Assembly: GCF_000024025.1 (NCBI RefSeq)
Contig: NC_013131.1
Location: 8,102,229-8,166,228 of the forward strand
Direction: 5' to 3'
Origin: Catenulispora acidiphila DSM 44928
Lineage (GTDB): Bacteria > Actinomycetota > Actinomycetes > Streptomycetales > Catenulisporaceae
DNA length: 64,000 nt
Position numbers and translations under genes: made by a program. Shown in pieces: positions 31,642 to 41,798 of the stretch. Each line of letters begins with the position of its first letter. The first letter of the stretch is position 1. The notes below the pieces were generated by a model that saw only the letters and a program-made list of their open reading frames with translations, was not told where the DNA came from and ran no database searches.

Positions 31642-34600
31642 TCAGACCCGGGGCGGTTCGGAGAACTGCCGGTCGATGTACGCGAAGATCTCCTCGTCGG
31701 TGGCCTCGGCGGCCGGGTCCAGAACGGCGTCGGCCGGGGTGGCCGGCGCCTGCTCGGCGGCGGCGCTCGCCGGACCGAGCCGGTCCAGGCCGCTGCGCAG
31801 CAGGGCGACGAGTTTGGTGCGGGTGGACTCGTCGGTATCGGGGAGCACGGCCTGGACGTGTTCCAGTGCCTCGCGCAGCGTGTCCTCCGGTGAGGACTGC
31901 GCCGGGGCGAGTTCGGTGTGCAGGAACGCGGCCAGCGCGGCGACCGTCGGGTAGTCGAACGCCATGGACGCCGGCATCCGCAAGCCGGTCTCGGAATCCA
32001 CGCGGTTGCGCAGTTCCACGGCGGTCAGGGAGTCGAAGCCGAGTTCCGTGAACGCGCGGTCGGCGTCCACGGCGTCGGCGGAGGCGTGGCCGAGGACTGC
32101 GGCAGCGTGCGCACGGACCAGCCCGGCCAGCAGCTTGACGCCTTCGGACTGGGACAGACCGGCGAGCCGGGACGTCCACATGCTCTGCGATCCGGCGGCG
32201 GGCGCCGAGGCGTTGCCTGGTGCACGCGGGGCGGAGGCTGCGGCGGCGGTCGGAGCCGGTGCACGGCGCGTGGTGCGGACAAGACCGTCGAAGATCTCCG
32301 GCACGGCGCCGCCGCCATCGACTCGCGCTCGCAGCGCCGCCAGATCCCAGCGGGCAGCGACGGTCAGCGCATCATCCGATCGCAGAGCACTGTCGAAGTA
32401 CTCAAGGCCCTGATCCGTCGGCAACGGAGCGACTCCGGTACGAGCCAGACGCGCCAAATCAGCGTCGGTGAGCGTGCCGGTCATGCCGGTGTGGTCGGCC
32501 CACAGCCCCCACACGACCGACACCGCCGGACGCCCCTGACGATGGCGTGCCGCAGCGAGCGTGTCGAGGAAACTGTTGGCTGCGGCGTAGTTGCCCTGCC
32601 CGGCGGTACCGACCGTCCCGGCGACCGAGGAGAAGAGCACGAACATGGCGCCCGGTGCGGTCTTCTCGGTGAGTTCGTGCAGATGCCAGGCGCCGTCGGC
32701 CTTGGCTGCCAGCGCCTCGTCGAGGTGCGCGGTGGACAGCGCGGCGACCGGGGCGTCGTCCAGGACACCGGCGGTGTGCACGACGCAGGCGAGCGGCTGG
32801 TCCGCGGGGATCGTGTCGAGCAGCGCGGCGACCGAAGGACGCGAGGAGACATCGCAGGCTGCGATGGTCACAGACGCGCCGAGAGCGGTCAGCTCGGTCT
32901 CCAACCCGGCGGCGCCCGGGGCTGCGGCGCCGCGCCGGGAGGCGAGCAGGAGATGCCGAACGCCGTGCGATTCGATCAGGCGGCGAGCCACAAGTGCGCC
33001 AAGACCGCCGGTGCCGCCGGTGATGAGGACGGTTCCCGTGGTGAGGTCAGGGATGTCAGGCAGGTCAGGGAGATCAACGCTCGCCTCGGTCGTGACGTCG
33101 GCACGGACCAGGCGCGGCACCCGCACGATCCCGTCCCGGATCACCAGCTGCGAGCGACCGGTGGCGAGAGCTCCGAGCGCCGAGCGCCAGGTCTGCGCGT
33201 CGGTGGCATCGGCGACGTCGACGGCGATGTCGATGATCGCGAAGCGACCGGGATGCTCGGTCTGCGCCGAGCGCACCAGACCCCACAACGGCGCGGCGGC
33301 AAGGCCGTCGTCCGTCCCGTCGATCGCACCAGAGGTGGTGAAGACCAGGCGACTGCCCGCGAACCGCTCATCGGCGACCCAGCCCTGGATCAGGTCCAGA
33401 ACCTGGTACAACCCCTCGTGCACCGAGTACGGCAGGTCGAACGGATCGACGTCCGGCCGGTACGGCACGAACACCGTCTCAGGGACCTGACCCGCCGTCA
33501 TGTCCGGCAGCGAGGGCAGGTCGTAGCTGAGCGTCGCCTCCGCGCCGAGCGCGGCCAGCGCGGCGCGCAGCTCGTCGGCGGCGGCGTCCGTGCCGACCAC
33601 CGCGACCCGCTGCCCCGCAGGCTCGACCTCGGGGACGGTGAACTCGTTCCAGGCGAGCGTGTACGAGACCGGACCGCTCGCGGCCTGCCGACGCGGCACG
33701 CGGCGGAGCGTCAGCTCCTCGACGCCGAGCACCGGCTGTCCCGCGCTGTCGAAGGCGACCAGCGCCACCCGATCGGCGCCCAGCTCCGTGACCCGGACGC
33801 TCAGCGCCTCGGCGCCCCGCGCCGCGACCCGCACGCCGCTGAAGGCGAACGGCAGCACCAGCATGTCGTCCTCGCCGACGCTGTCGCGCACCAGCGGATG
33901 CAGGACCGCGTCGAGCAGCGCCGGATGCAGCATGAACCGCCCGGCGTCGGCTCGCACCGCTTCGGGCAGCGCGACGTCGATGAAGCGCGCGCCCTCGGTC
34001 GCGACGACCCGCAGCAGTCCCTGGAAGGAGGGCCCGTATTCGTAACCGTGGTCGGACAGCCAGTCGTAGACACCGTCGAGGTTCGTCTCGCTGGCATCAT
34101 CAGCCGGCGCTTCCCACGACGCGACCAGTGGTTCGGTATCGGCGAGCAGCGTGGCTGTGGCGTTGCGGGTCCACGCGTCCTCGTCGCCGGAAGCCTGCCG
34201 CGTGTAGACGCCGAGCGGCCGTCGACCGCGCTCATCGGGGGCGCCGACCGTCAGCTGCACCTCCACCGCTTCGCCGTCGCTCAGCACGACCGGCGCCGCC
34301 AGCATCAGCTCGTCGATCCCGCCGCTTCCGGCAGCCGCAGCCGCCTGGAGCGCCATCTCCACGAAAGCCGTGCCGGGAAGCAGGACATTGCCATCGACCG
34401 CGTGGTCGGCGAGCCACGGCGTGGCAGCCGTCGAGAGCCGACCGCTCAGCACGAGTCCGTCGCCCTCGGCCAGGCGCACCGTGGTGTCGATGAGCGGGTG
34501 TCCGGCGGCGGCTCGGCTCGGCGATCCCTCGATCCAGAATCGCTGGTGCTCAAAGGGATACGTCGGCGGGACGACCTGATGCGACGCCGTCCCCAGCACC

Positions 34601-37600
34601 GCACGCCAGTTCACCGGCGCGCCCGCGACGTACGCCTGCGCGGCCGCCAGCAGGAACCGCCGCGGACCGCCGTCGTTGCGACGCAGCGTCCCGAAGGCGT
34701 CCCCGGCCATCTCCGCCGTGCGCAGCGTGTCCTGAACGTTGCCGATCAGCACCGGATGCGGGCTGGACTCGACGAACAGCGGCGTGCCGTCCCAGTCGCC
34801 GAACTGCCGGATCGCCTGCTCGAACTGCACGGGGTTGCGCAGCCCGAGGTACCAGTACTCGGCGGTCAGCGCGTCGGCGGCGACGAACCGGCCCTCGGCC
34901 GAGGAGCAGAACGCCACGTCCGTCGCGCGCGGCTCGACACCGGCCAGCGCGGAGAGCAGATCCTCGCGCAGCGCCTCGATGTGCGGGGTGTGCGCGGCGT
35001 AGTCGATCGCGACCCGCCGTGCCTGCACGCCGGACCCGAGGGAGGCGGCGAACTCCTCACACGCGTCCGGGTCGCCGCCGACCACAGTCCCGGAGGGTCC
35101 GCTGAGGATCGCGACCCACAGCCGTCCCTCCCATGGTCCCAACAGCTCGCGAACCTGTTCTGCGGGAAGGGAAACGGCGACCAGCGCACCGGTCCCGGTC
35201 AGCTTCATCAGGGCTTTGCTGCGCAGCGCGACGATCCGCGCCGCGTCGGGCAGGTCGAGCGCGCCGGCGACGCACGCCGCGGTGATCTCGCCCTGCGAAT
35301 GCCCGATGACGGCTGCGGGCTCGACACCCGCCGACCGCCACAGCGCCGCCAGCGAGACCATGACCGCGAACAGCGTCGGCTGGATCACGTCAGAGCCCTC
35401 GAGCGCCGGCGCGCCGTCGCGACCGGCCAGGACGTCGGCGACGGACCAGCCGGTGTACGGAGCCAGGGCGGCGTCGCAGAGTTCGAAGGCAGCGCGGAAG
35501 TCGGCGTTCCAGGTCAGCAGTTCCAGGGCCATCCCAGCCCACTGCGATCCCTGGCCGGGGAAGACGAACACCGGCCGAACGTCGCCGGACGCCGTGCCCT
35601 GCACCGTCGCCGGATGCGGACGGCCCTCGGCGAGGGCGTCCAGCGCGGCGAGCAGTTCGTCACGGTCCTGGGCGACAACGACGGCGCGGTGTTCCATCGC
35701 GGTCCGCAGAGCCAGCGTCGGTCCGGTGGCGAGGAGGTCCGAGGCGGAGGCGTCGGCAGCGAAGGTGCGCAGCCGTGTCGCCTGGTTGCGGAGCGCGGAA
35801 GCAGTCCGTGCGGAGAAGACCCACACGAGCGGGGTCGCCGCAGCGACTTCGTGCTCTGCTTCGAGCTCCGGCGCGCGCTCGATGATCACGTGCGCATTGG
35901 TGCCGCTGATCCCGAAGGAGGACACGGCAGCTCGCGCCATCTGCTCCACCGGCAGCTCGACCGGCTCTGTCAGCAGCCTGACTGTCCCCCGGCTCCAGTC
36001 CACATGACCGGTCGGGTGGTCGGCGTGCAGGGTGCGGGGCAGCATGCCGTGCCGCAGCGCCTCGACCATCTTGATCACCCCGGCGGTCCCGGCGGCAGCC
36101 TGGGTGTGGCCGATGTTCGTCTTCACCGAGCCCAGCCACAGCGGACGGTCGGCGGGGCGGTCCGCGCCATACGCGGCGAGCAGCGCCTCGGCCTCGATCG
36201 GGTCGCCGAGGCGGGTACCGGTACCGTGCGCCTCGACCGCGTCCACATCGGTGGCGGCCAAACCGGCGTCGGCGAGCGCCGCGCGGATGACGCGCTCCTG
36301 TGCCGGACCGCTCGGTGCGGTCAGCCCGTTGCTGTGGCCGTCCTGGTTCACCGCAGAGCCGCGCAGGACGGCGAGCACCGGGTGTCCGGCGCGCCGTGCG
36401 TCCGACAGCCGCTCCAGCAGGATCACGCCGGCGCCCTCGGCCCAGCCGGTGCCGTCCGCTTCGGCGGAGAACGCCTTGCAGCGACCGTCCTGCGACAGCC
36501 CGCCTTGCCGGCTGAACTCCACGAACATCCCGGCGGTCGCCATCACCGTGACGCCGCCGGCCAACGCCATGTCACACTCGCCGCGGCGCAGCGCCTGCGC
36601 CGCCAAGTGCATCGCGACCAGCGAGGAGGAGCACGCGGTGTCGATGGTCAGCGCCGGGCCGGTGAGCCCGAGGCTGTAGGCGATCCGGCCGGAGACCACG
36701 CTCAGCGCCATGCCGGTGAGCAGGTGGCCGTCGGCGCCGGCGCTCGGCAGGTGCAGCCGGGGTCCGTAGTCCGGCGCCATCGCGCCGACGAAGACGCCGG
36801 TCCGGCTGCCGCGCAACGCCTCGGCGTCCAGTCCGGCGCGCTCGGCCGCCTCCCAGCAGACCTCGAGCATGAGCCGCTGCTGCGGGTCCATCGCCGCGGC
36901 CTCTCGCGGGGAGATGCCGAAGAAGGCCGCGTCGAACTTGTCGGCGTCGCGCAGGAAACCGCCGCGGCGCGTGGAGCTGGTCCCGGACACCTCGCCGCCC
37001 TCGGCGAACAGTGCCTCGAAGTCCCAGCCGCGATCGGCGGGGAAGTCGGACACCGCTTCGCCACCGGCGACGACCAGCTGCCACAGGTCCTCCGGCGAGG
37101 CGATCCCGCCGGGGTAGCGGCAGCCCATGCCGACGATGACGATCGGGTCGGGGTCCTCAACGACGCTTCGGGCACCGGAATCGGATGCTGGGTCAGCACC
37201 CTGCGAAAGCGTCCACATGCGGTCCGCGAGCTGGTCAGGACTCGGGTAGTCGAAGAGCACGCCGGTCGGCAGCGCCAGTCCGGTCGCGGCGCGCAGCCGG
37301 TTGCGCAGCTGTACCGAGGCTGCGGAGTCGACGCCGAGTTCCTTGAACCGCCAGTCCGGACGGACGGCGGAGGCGTCGCTGTGGCCGAGCACGTCGGCGG
37401 TCGTCGCGATGACCAGGTTTCGCAGGGCTCGACGATCGGTGACAGCGGTCTCGATTGACGCGGCAAGAGCAGCGACAGGTGTGGGGGCAGCCAGCGCAGC
37501 TGCCGGACGCGATGCGTCGGAGATCGAAGCCGTGGCGGTCTCCGCGAGCCAATACCGCTTACGCTGGAAGGCATACGTCGGCAGCTCGGCGAGCTGGTTC

Positions 37601-40182
37601 GACCGCACGTCCAGCGCTCCGGTCCAGTCCACGGGAGCCCCGGCGACGTACGCCTCGGCCAGCGCCTGCCGGAACCGGTCCGGACCCCCGACGCCGCGCT
37701 GCAAGGTCCCGACGACCGCAGCGGTCCGCTCGGCTGCCTCAACCGACTCCTCCAACGCGCCGGTCAGCACCGGATGCGCGCTGCACTCGACGAACAGCGC
37801 CACGCCCTCGTCGAGCGCGTGCCGTGCGGCGTCGGCGAAGCGCACCGGCAGTCGCAGATTGCGGTACCAGTACTCGGCGTCGAGCTCGGCGGTGTCGATC
37901 GGCTGCCCGGTGACGCAGGACACGAACTCAGTCGCGCAGGAGCGCGGGCTGACCGGCGCCAGCACCTCCAGCAGCTCCTCGCGGATCGCCTCGACGGCTT
38001 CGGAGTGCGAGGCGTAGTCGACCGGGACCAGCTTCGCGCGGTGACCGGCGTCCTCGAAGGCGGTCTGCAGCGTCTCCAGCACGCCGACCGGGCCGGAGAC
38101 GACGACCGAGCGCGGTCCGTTGACGGCGGCGACGGTGGCTTCGGGCGTCAGAGCGGCCCGCACGACCTCCAGCGGCGCGGCGACCGACAGCATCCCGCCG
38201 GCTCCGGCGAGCCGGGTGATCGCCTTACTGCGCAAGGCGACGACGCGCGCGCCGTCCGTCAGCGACAGCGCACCGACGACCGTGGCGGCGGCGATCTCGC
38301 CCTGCGAGTGGCCGATGACCAGATCCGGCTGCACGCCGCGCGAGCGCCACAGCTCGGCCAGCGCCACCATCACGGCCCACAGCGCGGGCTGGACGACGTC
38401 CACGCGGTCGAAGTCGGGTGCGTCCGGGGCGCCGCGCAGCACGTCGGTGAGTTCGTAGTCGACGAACAGCCGCAGGGCGGCCTCGCACTCGGCGATCCGC
38501 GCCGCGAACACCGGCTCGGTGTCGAGCAGGGCGACGGCCATGCCGATCCACTGCGAGCCCTGGCCGGGGAAGACGAACGCGCGCTTGCCGCGGGTCGCGG
38601 TGCCCAGGATGACCGTGCCGTCCGGCATGCCGTCGGCGAGGGAGGTCAGGGCACCGAGTCGGTCGGCGCGAGCGCCGGTACCGGCGGCGTCGATGACCGC
38701 GCGGTATTCGAAACGGCTGCGGGTCCGCAGCAAGGCGAGCGCCGGGTCAGCGCCGTCGGCATCGGCATCAGCGTCAGCCTCGGCATCGACGTCAGCGGTG
38801 ACAGCCGAAACCAGAGCGGCAGCCTGTCCGCGCAACGCCTCCGGCGATCGAGCGGAAACCACCCACGGCAAAGCAGAGTCCTGTATCGGCACCGCGACAT
38901 CGTCCGGAGCAGCGCCGAGCACCAGGTGGCAGTTGGTACCGCCCATGCCGACAGAACTGATCCCGGCGAGCGCCCCCCGCTCGGAGTCCGACACCGGCCA
39001 CGGCGTCGTCTCCTGAACGACGTGAAGCCGCAGCTCGTCCAGCGGGATGTCAGGGTTCGGAGTCCGGAAGTGCAGGCTCGCGGGCAGCTCGCGATGGCGC
39101 AGGCTGAGCACCACCTTGACCAGCCCGGCGATCCCCGCCGCGCCTTCCAAGTGTCCGATGTTCGTCTTCACCGAGCCGACCAGCAGCGGACGCTCTGCCG
39201 TGCGGTGCGCGCCGCCGAGGGCGGCGCCGAGCGCCGCAGCCTCGACGGGGTCGCCGACGCGCGTGCCGGTCCCGTGCAGTTCGACGTACTGCACCTCGCC
39301 CGGGCGCACCCCGGCCTCGCGGCACGCCAGCTCGACGACTTCGCGCTGGGCCTCGGCGCGCGGGACGGTCAGCCCCTCGCCCCCGCCGTCGTTGTTGACC
39401 GCGCCGCCGAGCACCACGGCCAGCACCGGGTCGCCGTCGCGGCGGGCGGCGGCCAGCGGCTTGAGGACCACCATCGCGCCGCCCTCGCCGCGGACATAGC
39501 CGTCCGCGGCGGCGTCGAAGACGCGACATCGGCCGGTCGGCGACAGCGCGCCGAATCCGGCGATCGCGGCGGTCGTCTCAGCAAGCAGATTCAGGTTCAC
39601 GCCGCCGGCCAGCGCGACCGTCGATTCTCCGGCGGCCAGGCTCTGGCACGCCTGCCGGACCGCGAGCAGCGAGGAGGACTGTCCGGCGTCCAGGGTCAGG
39701 CTCGGGCCGCGCAGTTGCAGGGCGTAGGAGACGCGGTTCGCGATCATCGCGCGGTGCGCGCCGGTGTAGGAGTGCGCGCCCTGCGCGGCGGGGTCGTTCC
39801 GGCCGGCGAGCACGGCGTAGTCGGAGGCGATCGCGCCGAGGAACACTCCGACCGGGGCGCCGGCCAGGTCGCCGGGCACGAGCCGGGCGTTCTCCAGCGC
39901 CTCCCACGCCAGTTCCAGCGCGAGGCGCTGTTGGGGGTCCATCGCCGCGGCTTCGTGCGGGGAGATGCCGAAGAAGGCGGCGTCGAAGCGGTCAACGCCG
40001 TCAACGAAGCCGCCGAAGCGGAAGTCCGGCAGCGCGGCGCTCGGCCAGCGCTCCTCGGGAGCCTCGGTCACCGCGTCGCCTCCGGCGCGCAGCAGCCGCC
40101 ACAGCGCGTCCGGTCCGTCCGCGCCGGGCAGCCGGCACGCCAGACCGATCACGGCGACCGGTTCCACAACCACATCTGCCAT
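31642..40182 (-). CDS. PKS1: type I polyketide synthase, KSQ loading module and module 1
   Basis: About 2846 residues: KSQ-AT-ACP, then KS-AT-DH-KR-ACP. In the first KS the active-site Cys is Gln168 (DAGQSSSL), the hallmark of decarboxylating loading modules. Its AT has GHSQGE (about 626) and YASH, so methylmalonyl-CoA decarboxylated to a propionyl starter is predicted. The loading ACP has GVDSAAS (about 949). Module 1: KS (TACSSSL, Cys 1184), AT (GHSQGE about 1628, but YAAH rather than YASH), DH (HAVDGNVLLP about 1926, DAVLH), KR (TGGTGGLG about 2389, LDD) and ACP (GFDSLTA about 2714), ending in a docking tail. There is no N-terminal docking coil, as expected for the first protein of a line. 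The ATG at 40182 is chosen over the GTG at 40188 because AAGGTG lies at proper spacing. Module 1 should give an alpha-methyl enoyl chain. Confidence 0.95.
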   Translation of the reverse strand: MADVVVEPVAVIGLACRLPGADGPDALWRLLRAGGDAVTEAPEERWPSAALPDFRFGGFVDGVDRFDAAFFGISPHEAAAMDPQQRLALELAWEALENARLVPGDLAGAPVGVFLGAIASDYAVLAGRNDPAAQGAHSYTGAHRAMIANRVSYALQLRGPSLTLDAGQSSSLLAVRQACQSLAAGESTVALAGGVNLNLLAETTAAIAGFGALSPTGRCRVFDAAADGYVRGEGGAMVVLKPLAAARRDGDPVLAVVLGGAVNNDGGGEGLTVPRAEAQREVVELACREAGVRPGEVQYVELHGTGTRVGDPVEAAALGAALGGAHRTAERPLLVGSVKTNIGHLEGAAGIAGLVKVVLSLRHRELPASLHFRTPNPDIPLDELRLHVVQETTPWPVSDSERGALAGISSVGMGGTNCHLVLGAAPDDVAVPIQDSALPWVVSARSPEALRGQAAALVSAVTADVDAEADADADADGADPALALLRTRSRFEYRAVIDAAGTGARADRLGALTSLADGMPDGTVILGTATRGKRAFVFPGQGSQWIGMAVALLDTEPVFAARIAECEAALRLFVDYELTDVLRGAPDAPDFDRVDVVQPALWAVMVALAELWRSRGVQPDLVIGHSQGEIAAATVVGALSLTDGARVVALRSKAITRLAGAGGMLSVAAPLEVVRAALTPEATVAAVNGPRSVVVSGPVGVLETLQTAFEDAGHRAKLVPVDYASHSEAVEAIREELLEVLAPVSPRSCATEFVSCVTGQPIDTAELDAEYWYRNLRLPVRFADAARHALDEGVALFVECSAHPVLTGALEESVEAAERTAAVVGTLQRGVGGPDRFRQALAEAYVAGAPVDWTGALDVRSNQLAELPTYAFQRKRYWLAETATASISDASRPAAALAAPTPVAALAASIETAVTDRRALRNLVIATTADVLGHSDASAVRPDWRFKELGVDSAASVQLRNRLRAATGLALPTGVLFDYPSPDQLADRMWTLSQGADPASDSGARSVVEDPDPIVIVGMGCRYPGGIASPEDLWQLVVAGGEAVSDFPADRGWDFEALFAEGGEVSGTSSTRRGGFLRDADKFDAAFFGISPREAAAMDPQQRLMLEVCWEAAERAGLDAEALRGSRTGVFVGAMAPDYGPRLHLPSAGADGHLLTGMALSVVSGRIAYSLGLTGPALTIDTACSSSLVAMHLAAQALRRGECDMALAGGVTVMATAGMFVEFSRQGGLSQDGRCKAFSAEADGTGWAEGAGVILLERLSDARRAGHPVLAVLRGSAVNQDGHSNGLTAPSGPAQERVIRAALADAGLAATDVDAVEAHGTGTRLGDPIEAEALLAAYGADRPADRPLWLGSVKTNIGHTQAAAGTAGVIKMVEALRHGMLPRTLHADHPTGHVDWSRGTVRLLTEPVELPVEQMARAAVSSFGISGTNAHVIIERAPELEAEHEVAAATPLVWVFSARTASALRNQATRLRTFAADASASDLLATGPTLALRTAMEHRAVVVAQDRDELLAALDALAEGRPHPATVQGTASGDVRPVFVFPGQGSQWAGMALELLTWNADFRAAFELCDAALAPYTGWSVADVLAGRDGAPALEGSDVIQPTLFAVMVSLAALWRSAGVEPAAVIGHSQGEITAACVAGALDLPDAARIVALRSKALMKLTGTGALVAVSLPAEQVRELLGPWEGRLWVAILSGPSGTVVGGDPDACEEFAASLGSGVQARRVAIDYAAHTPHIEALREDLLSALAGVEPRATDVAFCSSAEGRFVAADALTAEYWYLGLRNPVQFEQAIRQFGDWDGTPLFVESSPHPVLIGNVQDTLRTAEMAGDAFGTLRRNDGGPRRFLLAAAQAYVAGAPVNWRAVLGTASHQVVPPTYPFEHQRFWIEGSPSRAAAGHPLIDTTVRLAEGDGLVLSGRLSTAATPWLADHAVDGNVLLPGTAFVEMALQAAAAAGSGGIDELMLAAPVVLSDGEAVEVQLTVGAPDERGRRPLGVYTRQASGDEDAWTRNATATLLADTEPLVASWEAPADDASETNLDGVYDWLSDHGYEYGPSFQGLLRVVATEGARFIDVALPEAVRADAGRFMLHPALLDAVLHPLVRDSVGEDDMLVLPFAFSGVRVAARGAEALSVRVTELGADRVALVAFDSAGQPVLGVEELTLRRVPRRQAASGPVSYTLAWNEFTVPEVEPAGQRVAVVGTDAAADELRAALAALGAEATLSYDLPSLPDMTAGQVPETVFVPYRPDVDPFDLPYSVHEGLYQVLDLIQGWVADERFAGSRLVFTTSGAIDGTDDGLAAAPLWGLVRSAQTEHPGRFAIIDIAVDVADATDAQTWRSALGALATGRSQLVIRDGIVRVPRLVRADVTTEASVDLPDLPDIPDLTTGTVLITGGTGGLGALVARRLIESHGVRHLLLASRRGAAAPGAAGLETELTALGASVTIAACDVSSRPSVAALLDTIPADQPLACVVHTAGVLDDAPVAALSTAHLDEALAAKADGAWHLHELTEKTAPGAMFVLFSSVAGTVGTAGQGNYAAANSFLDTLAAARHRQGRPAVSVVWGLWADHTGMTGTLTDADLARLARTGVAPLPTDQGLEYFDSALRSDDALTVAARWDLAALRARVDGGGAVPEIFDGLVRTTRRAPAPTAAAASAPRAPGNASAPAAGSQSMWTSRLAGLSQSEGVKLLAGLVRAHAAAVLGHASADAVDADRAFTELGFDSLTAVELRNRVDSETGLRMPASMAFDYPTVAALAAFLHTELAPAQSSPEDTLREALEHVQAVLPDTDESTRTKLVALLRSGLDRLGPASAAAEQAPATPADAVLDPAAEATDEEIFAYIDRQFSEPPRV

Positions 40183-40406
40183 GCCCACGCCACCTTGAAA
40201 GGAGGAATCGCGATTCGCCCTCCCGGAAGGCTTCGAAAAATGGCCGCGGCGTAATCGCCGGTCCGGGAGTTCCGAGAACGAGGATCAATTGGCGATGGGC
40301 GCGCAGTCAACGAATACCGGGCCCCGCGCGATGGCAACTAACGGCCGCCGCAATCTGCCATCGTCATCACCTTGCGATCGTCGCCGGGCCTTGCGGCAAT
40401 GGCCGT
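40183..40406 (+). promoter_or_regulatory. Divergent promoter region between PKS1 and the first condensation gene
   Basis: This 224-bp gap must hold the promoter of the long PKS operon (minus) and probably that of the plus-strand gene at 40407. A perfect 12-bp palindrome GAATCGCGATTC lies at 40205-40216, just upstream of the PKS1 ribosome binding site, and could be an operator. A weak minus-strand candidate is TTGACT (40305-40310) with TGATCC 17 bases on. No open reading frame of its own is convincing here. Confidence 0.4.
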
Positions 40407-41798
40407 ATGCCGAACTCCGTGCCGACCACACCGCTGAGCCACGGTCAGCTCTACAGCTGGCGCGAGGTGGAGTCCTACCCGCCGCTGTGGCGCGCCGAGG
40501 CGAACCTGTCGGCGACGTGGGATCTCCGAGGCCTGACATCCGAGCGGCTGGCCGCCGCGCTGTGCCGCCTCGTCGAGCTGCACGAGCCCTTGCGCACCAG
40601 CTACTCGGCCGGCTCGGACGGCGTCCCGGCGCAGCACGTGCATCCGCTGGAGGACGAGAGCCGCTGCGGTATCGACGCCGCGACCGGGCTGCCGGGCGCC
40701 ATAGCGGTCGCCGACCGGCAGATCACCGACTTCGGCGACCCGATCCGCACCACCGAGACCCAGGCCGCGCAAGAGATCCCGATGACCGGCGGTCCCTGCT
40801 GGCGCGGCACGCTGGTGACCACCGACGGCGCGCCGATGTTCCTCTCGCTGGCGTTCTCACACCTGATCGTGGACGTCTGGTCGATGATCGAGCTGGAGCG
40901 CCGCTTCCGCGTCCTGGTCGAGGACCCCGAGGCCGACCTCGATGCCGGGGCGTCGCAACGGGATCTGTCGGCGACGCAGCATGCTGAGAAGTGGCAGAGC
41001 AGGCAGGCGGCGGCGGAGAAGTACTGGCGCGGCGTGCTCGCCGAGGCGCCGGCCGGCTTCCTGGACGCCCTGCCGACGCTGAGCACCGGCCAGACCAAGC
41101 CGCGCGTCCAGGCGGTCCTGCACTCGCACCGGCTCACCGCGCTCGCCGCCGAGGCGGCGCGGCAGCACGCGGTCACCGTGCCGGCCGTGCTGCTCGCACT
41201 GGTCACCGCCGCGCTCGCGGAGCGCCTCGGGACCGAGGGCACCGTCGTCAGCCTGATGTCGAACAACCGGTTCGCGCCGGACCAGCGCCATGTGGTCGGC
41301 ACGCTGAACCAGCTCATCCCGGTCGCGCTGCCGGTCGACCGCGCCGGGACGCTCGGCGAGCACGTCAAGCGGGCGCATTGGGCCAGTGCCAAGGCGTATC
41401 GGTACTCCTGCTACGACGTCGACCGGATCGCCGCGCTGGCGACCGAATCCGCCGCACCGGCCGACGGCTGGTACAACCGCCTGTTCCCGGCGTGGTTCAA
41501 CTACCTGCCCTTCGACGACCGGATCCTCGATCCGGCCGACACCGCCCCGGCGGAGTTGGTCTGGACCGAGCGGCCTCGCGAGTACGGGCAGCCCTTCGAC
41601 GTCCGGGTGACCGCGCAGGACGGTCGGACCAGCATCCAGCTGCGCACCGATCCCGACGTCGCGGACGCCGAGGCGCTGACCGGCATGCTGCGCACGATCG
41701 CGTTCGGCGTCCAGCAGGCGGTGTCCGCTCCGGAGAGCGGACTCAAGGACCTGTGGACCCCCGCCGCACCCGACGCGGCGCTGTTCCCCGCCCTCTAG
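40407..41798 (+). CDS. Free-standing NRPS condensation-domain protein 1
   Basis: 463 residues, the size of a single condensation domain. C1-like LSHGQLYSW lies at about 10-18, C2-like HEPLRTSY at about 59-66, the catalytic C3 motif reads SHLIVDVWS (His152, Asp156; first His of HHxxxDG replaced by Ser), and a C5-like VGTLNQLIPVAL follows the middle. The second His and the Asp, the important pair, are kept, so activity is plausible. Such stand-alone domains form amide or ester bonds between a carrier-bound acyl group and an amine or alcohol. It sits divergent from PKS1 and converges on the decarboxylase gene at 41813, so a role in attaching an amino group to, or releasing, the polyketide is inferred. 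No strong Shine-Dalgarno precedes the ATG. Confidence 0.85.
   Translation: MPNSVPTTPLSHGQLYSWREVESYPPLWRAEANLSATWDLRGLTSERLAAALCRLVELHEPLRTSYSAGSDGVPAQHVHPLEDESRCGIDAATGLPGAIAVADRQITDFGDPIRTTETQAAQEIPMTGGPCWRGTLVTTDGAPMFLSLAFSHLIVDVWSMIELERRFRVLVEDPEADLDAGASQRDLSATQHAEKWQSRQAAAEKYWRGVLAEAPAGFLDALPTLSTGQTKPRVQAVLHSHRLTALAAEAARQHAVTVPAVLLALVTAALAERLGTEGTVVSLMSNNRFAPDQRHVVGTLNQLIPVALPVDRAGTLGEHVKRAHWASAKAYRYSCYDVDRIAALATESAAPADGWYNRLFPAWFNYLPFDDRILDPADTAPAELVWTERPREYGQPFDVRVTAQDGRTSIQLRTDPDVADAEALTGMLRTIAFGVQQAVSAPESGLKDLWTPAAPDAALFPAL

Noticed and set aside
27223-31893. Long plus-strand open frames opposite PKS2, PKS1 and the other PKS genes
   Set aside because: Same reason: no recognisable motif, composition typical of antisense shadows, and the minus-strand frame carries all expected catalytic residues.
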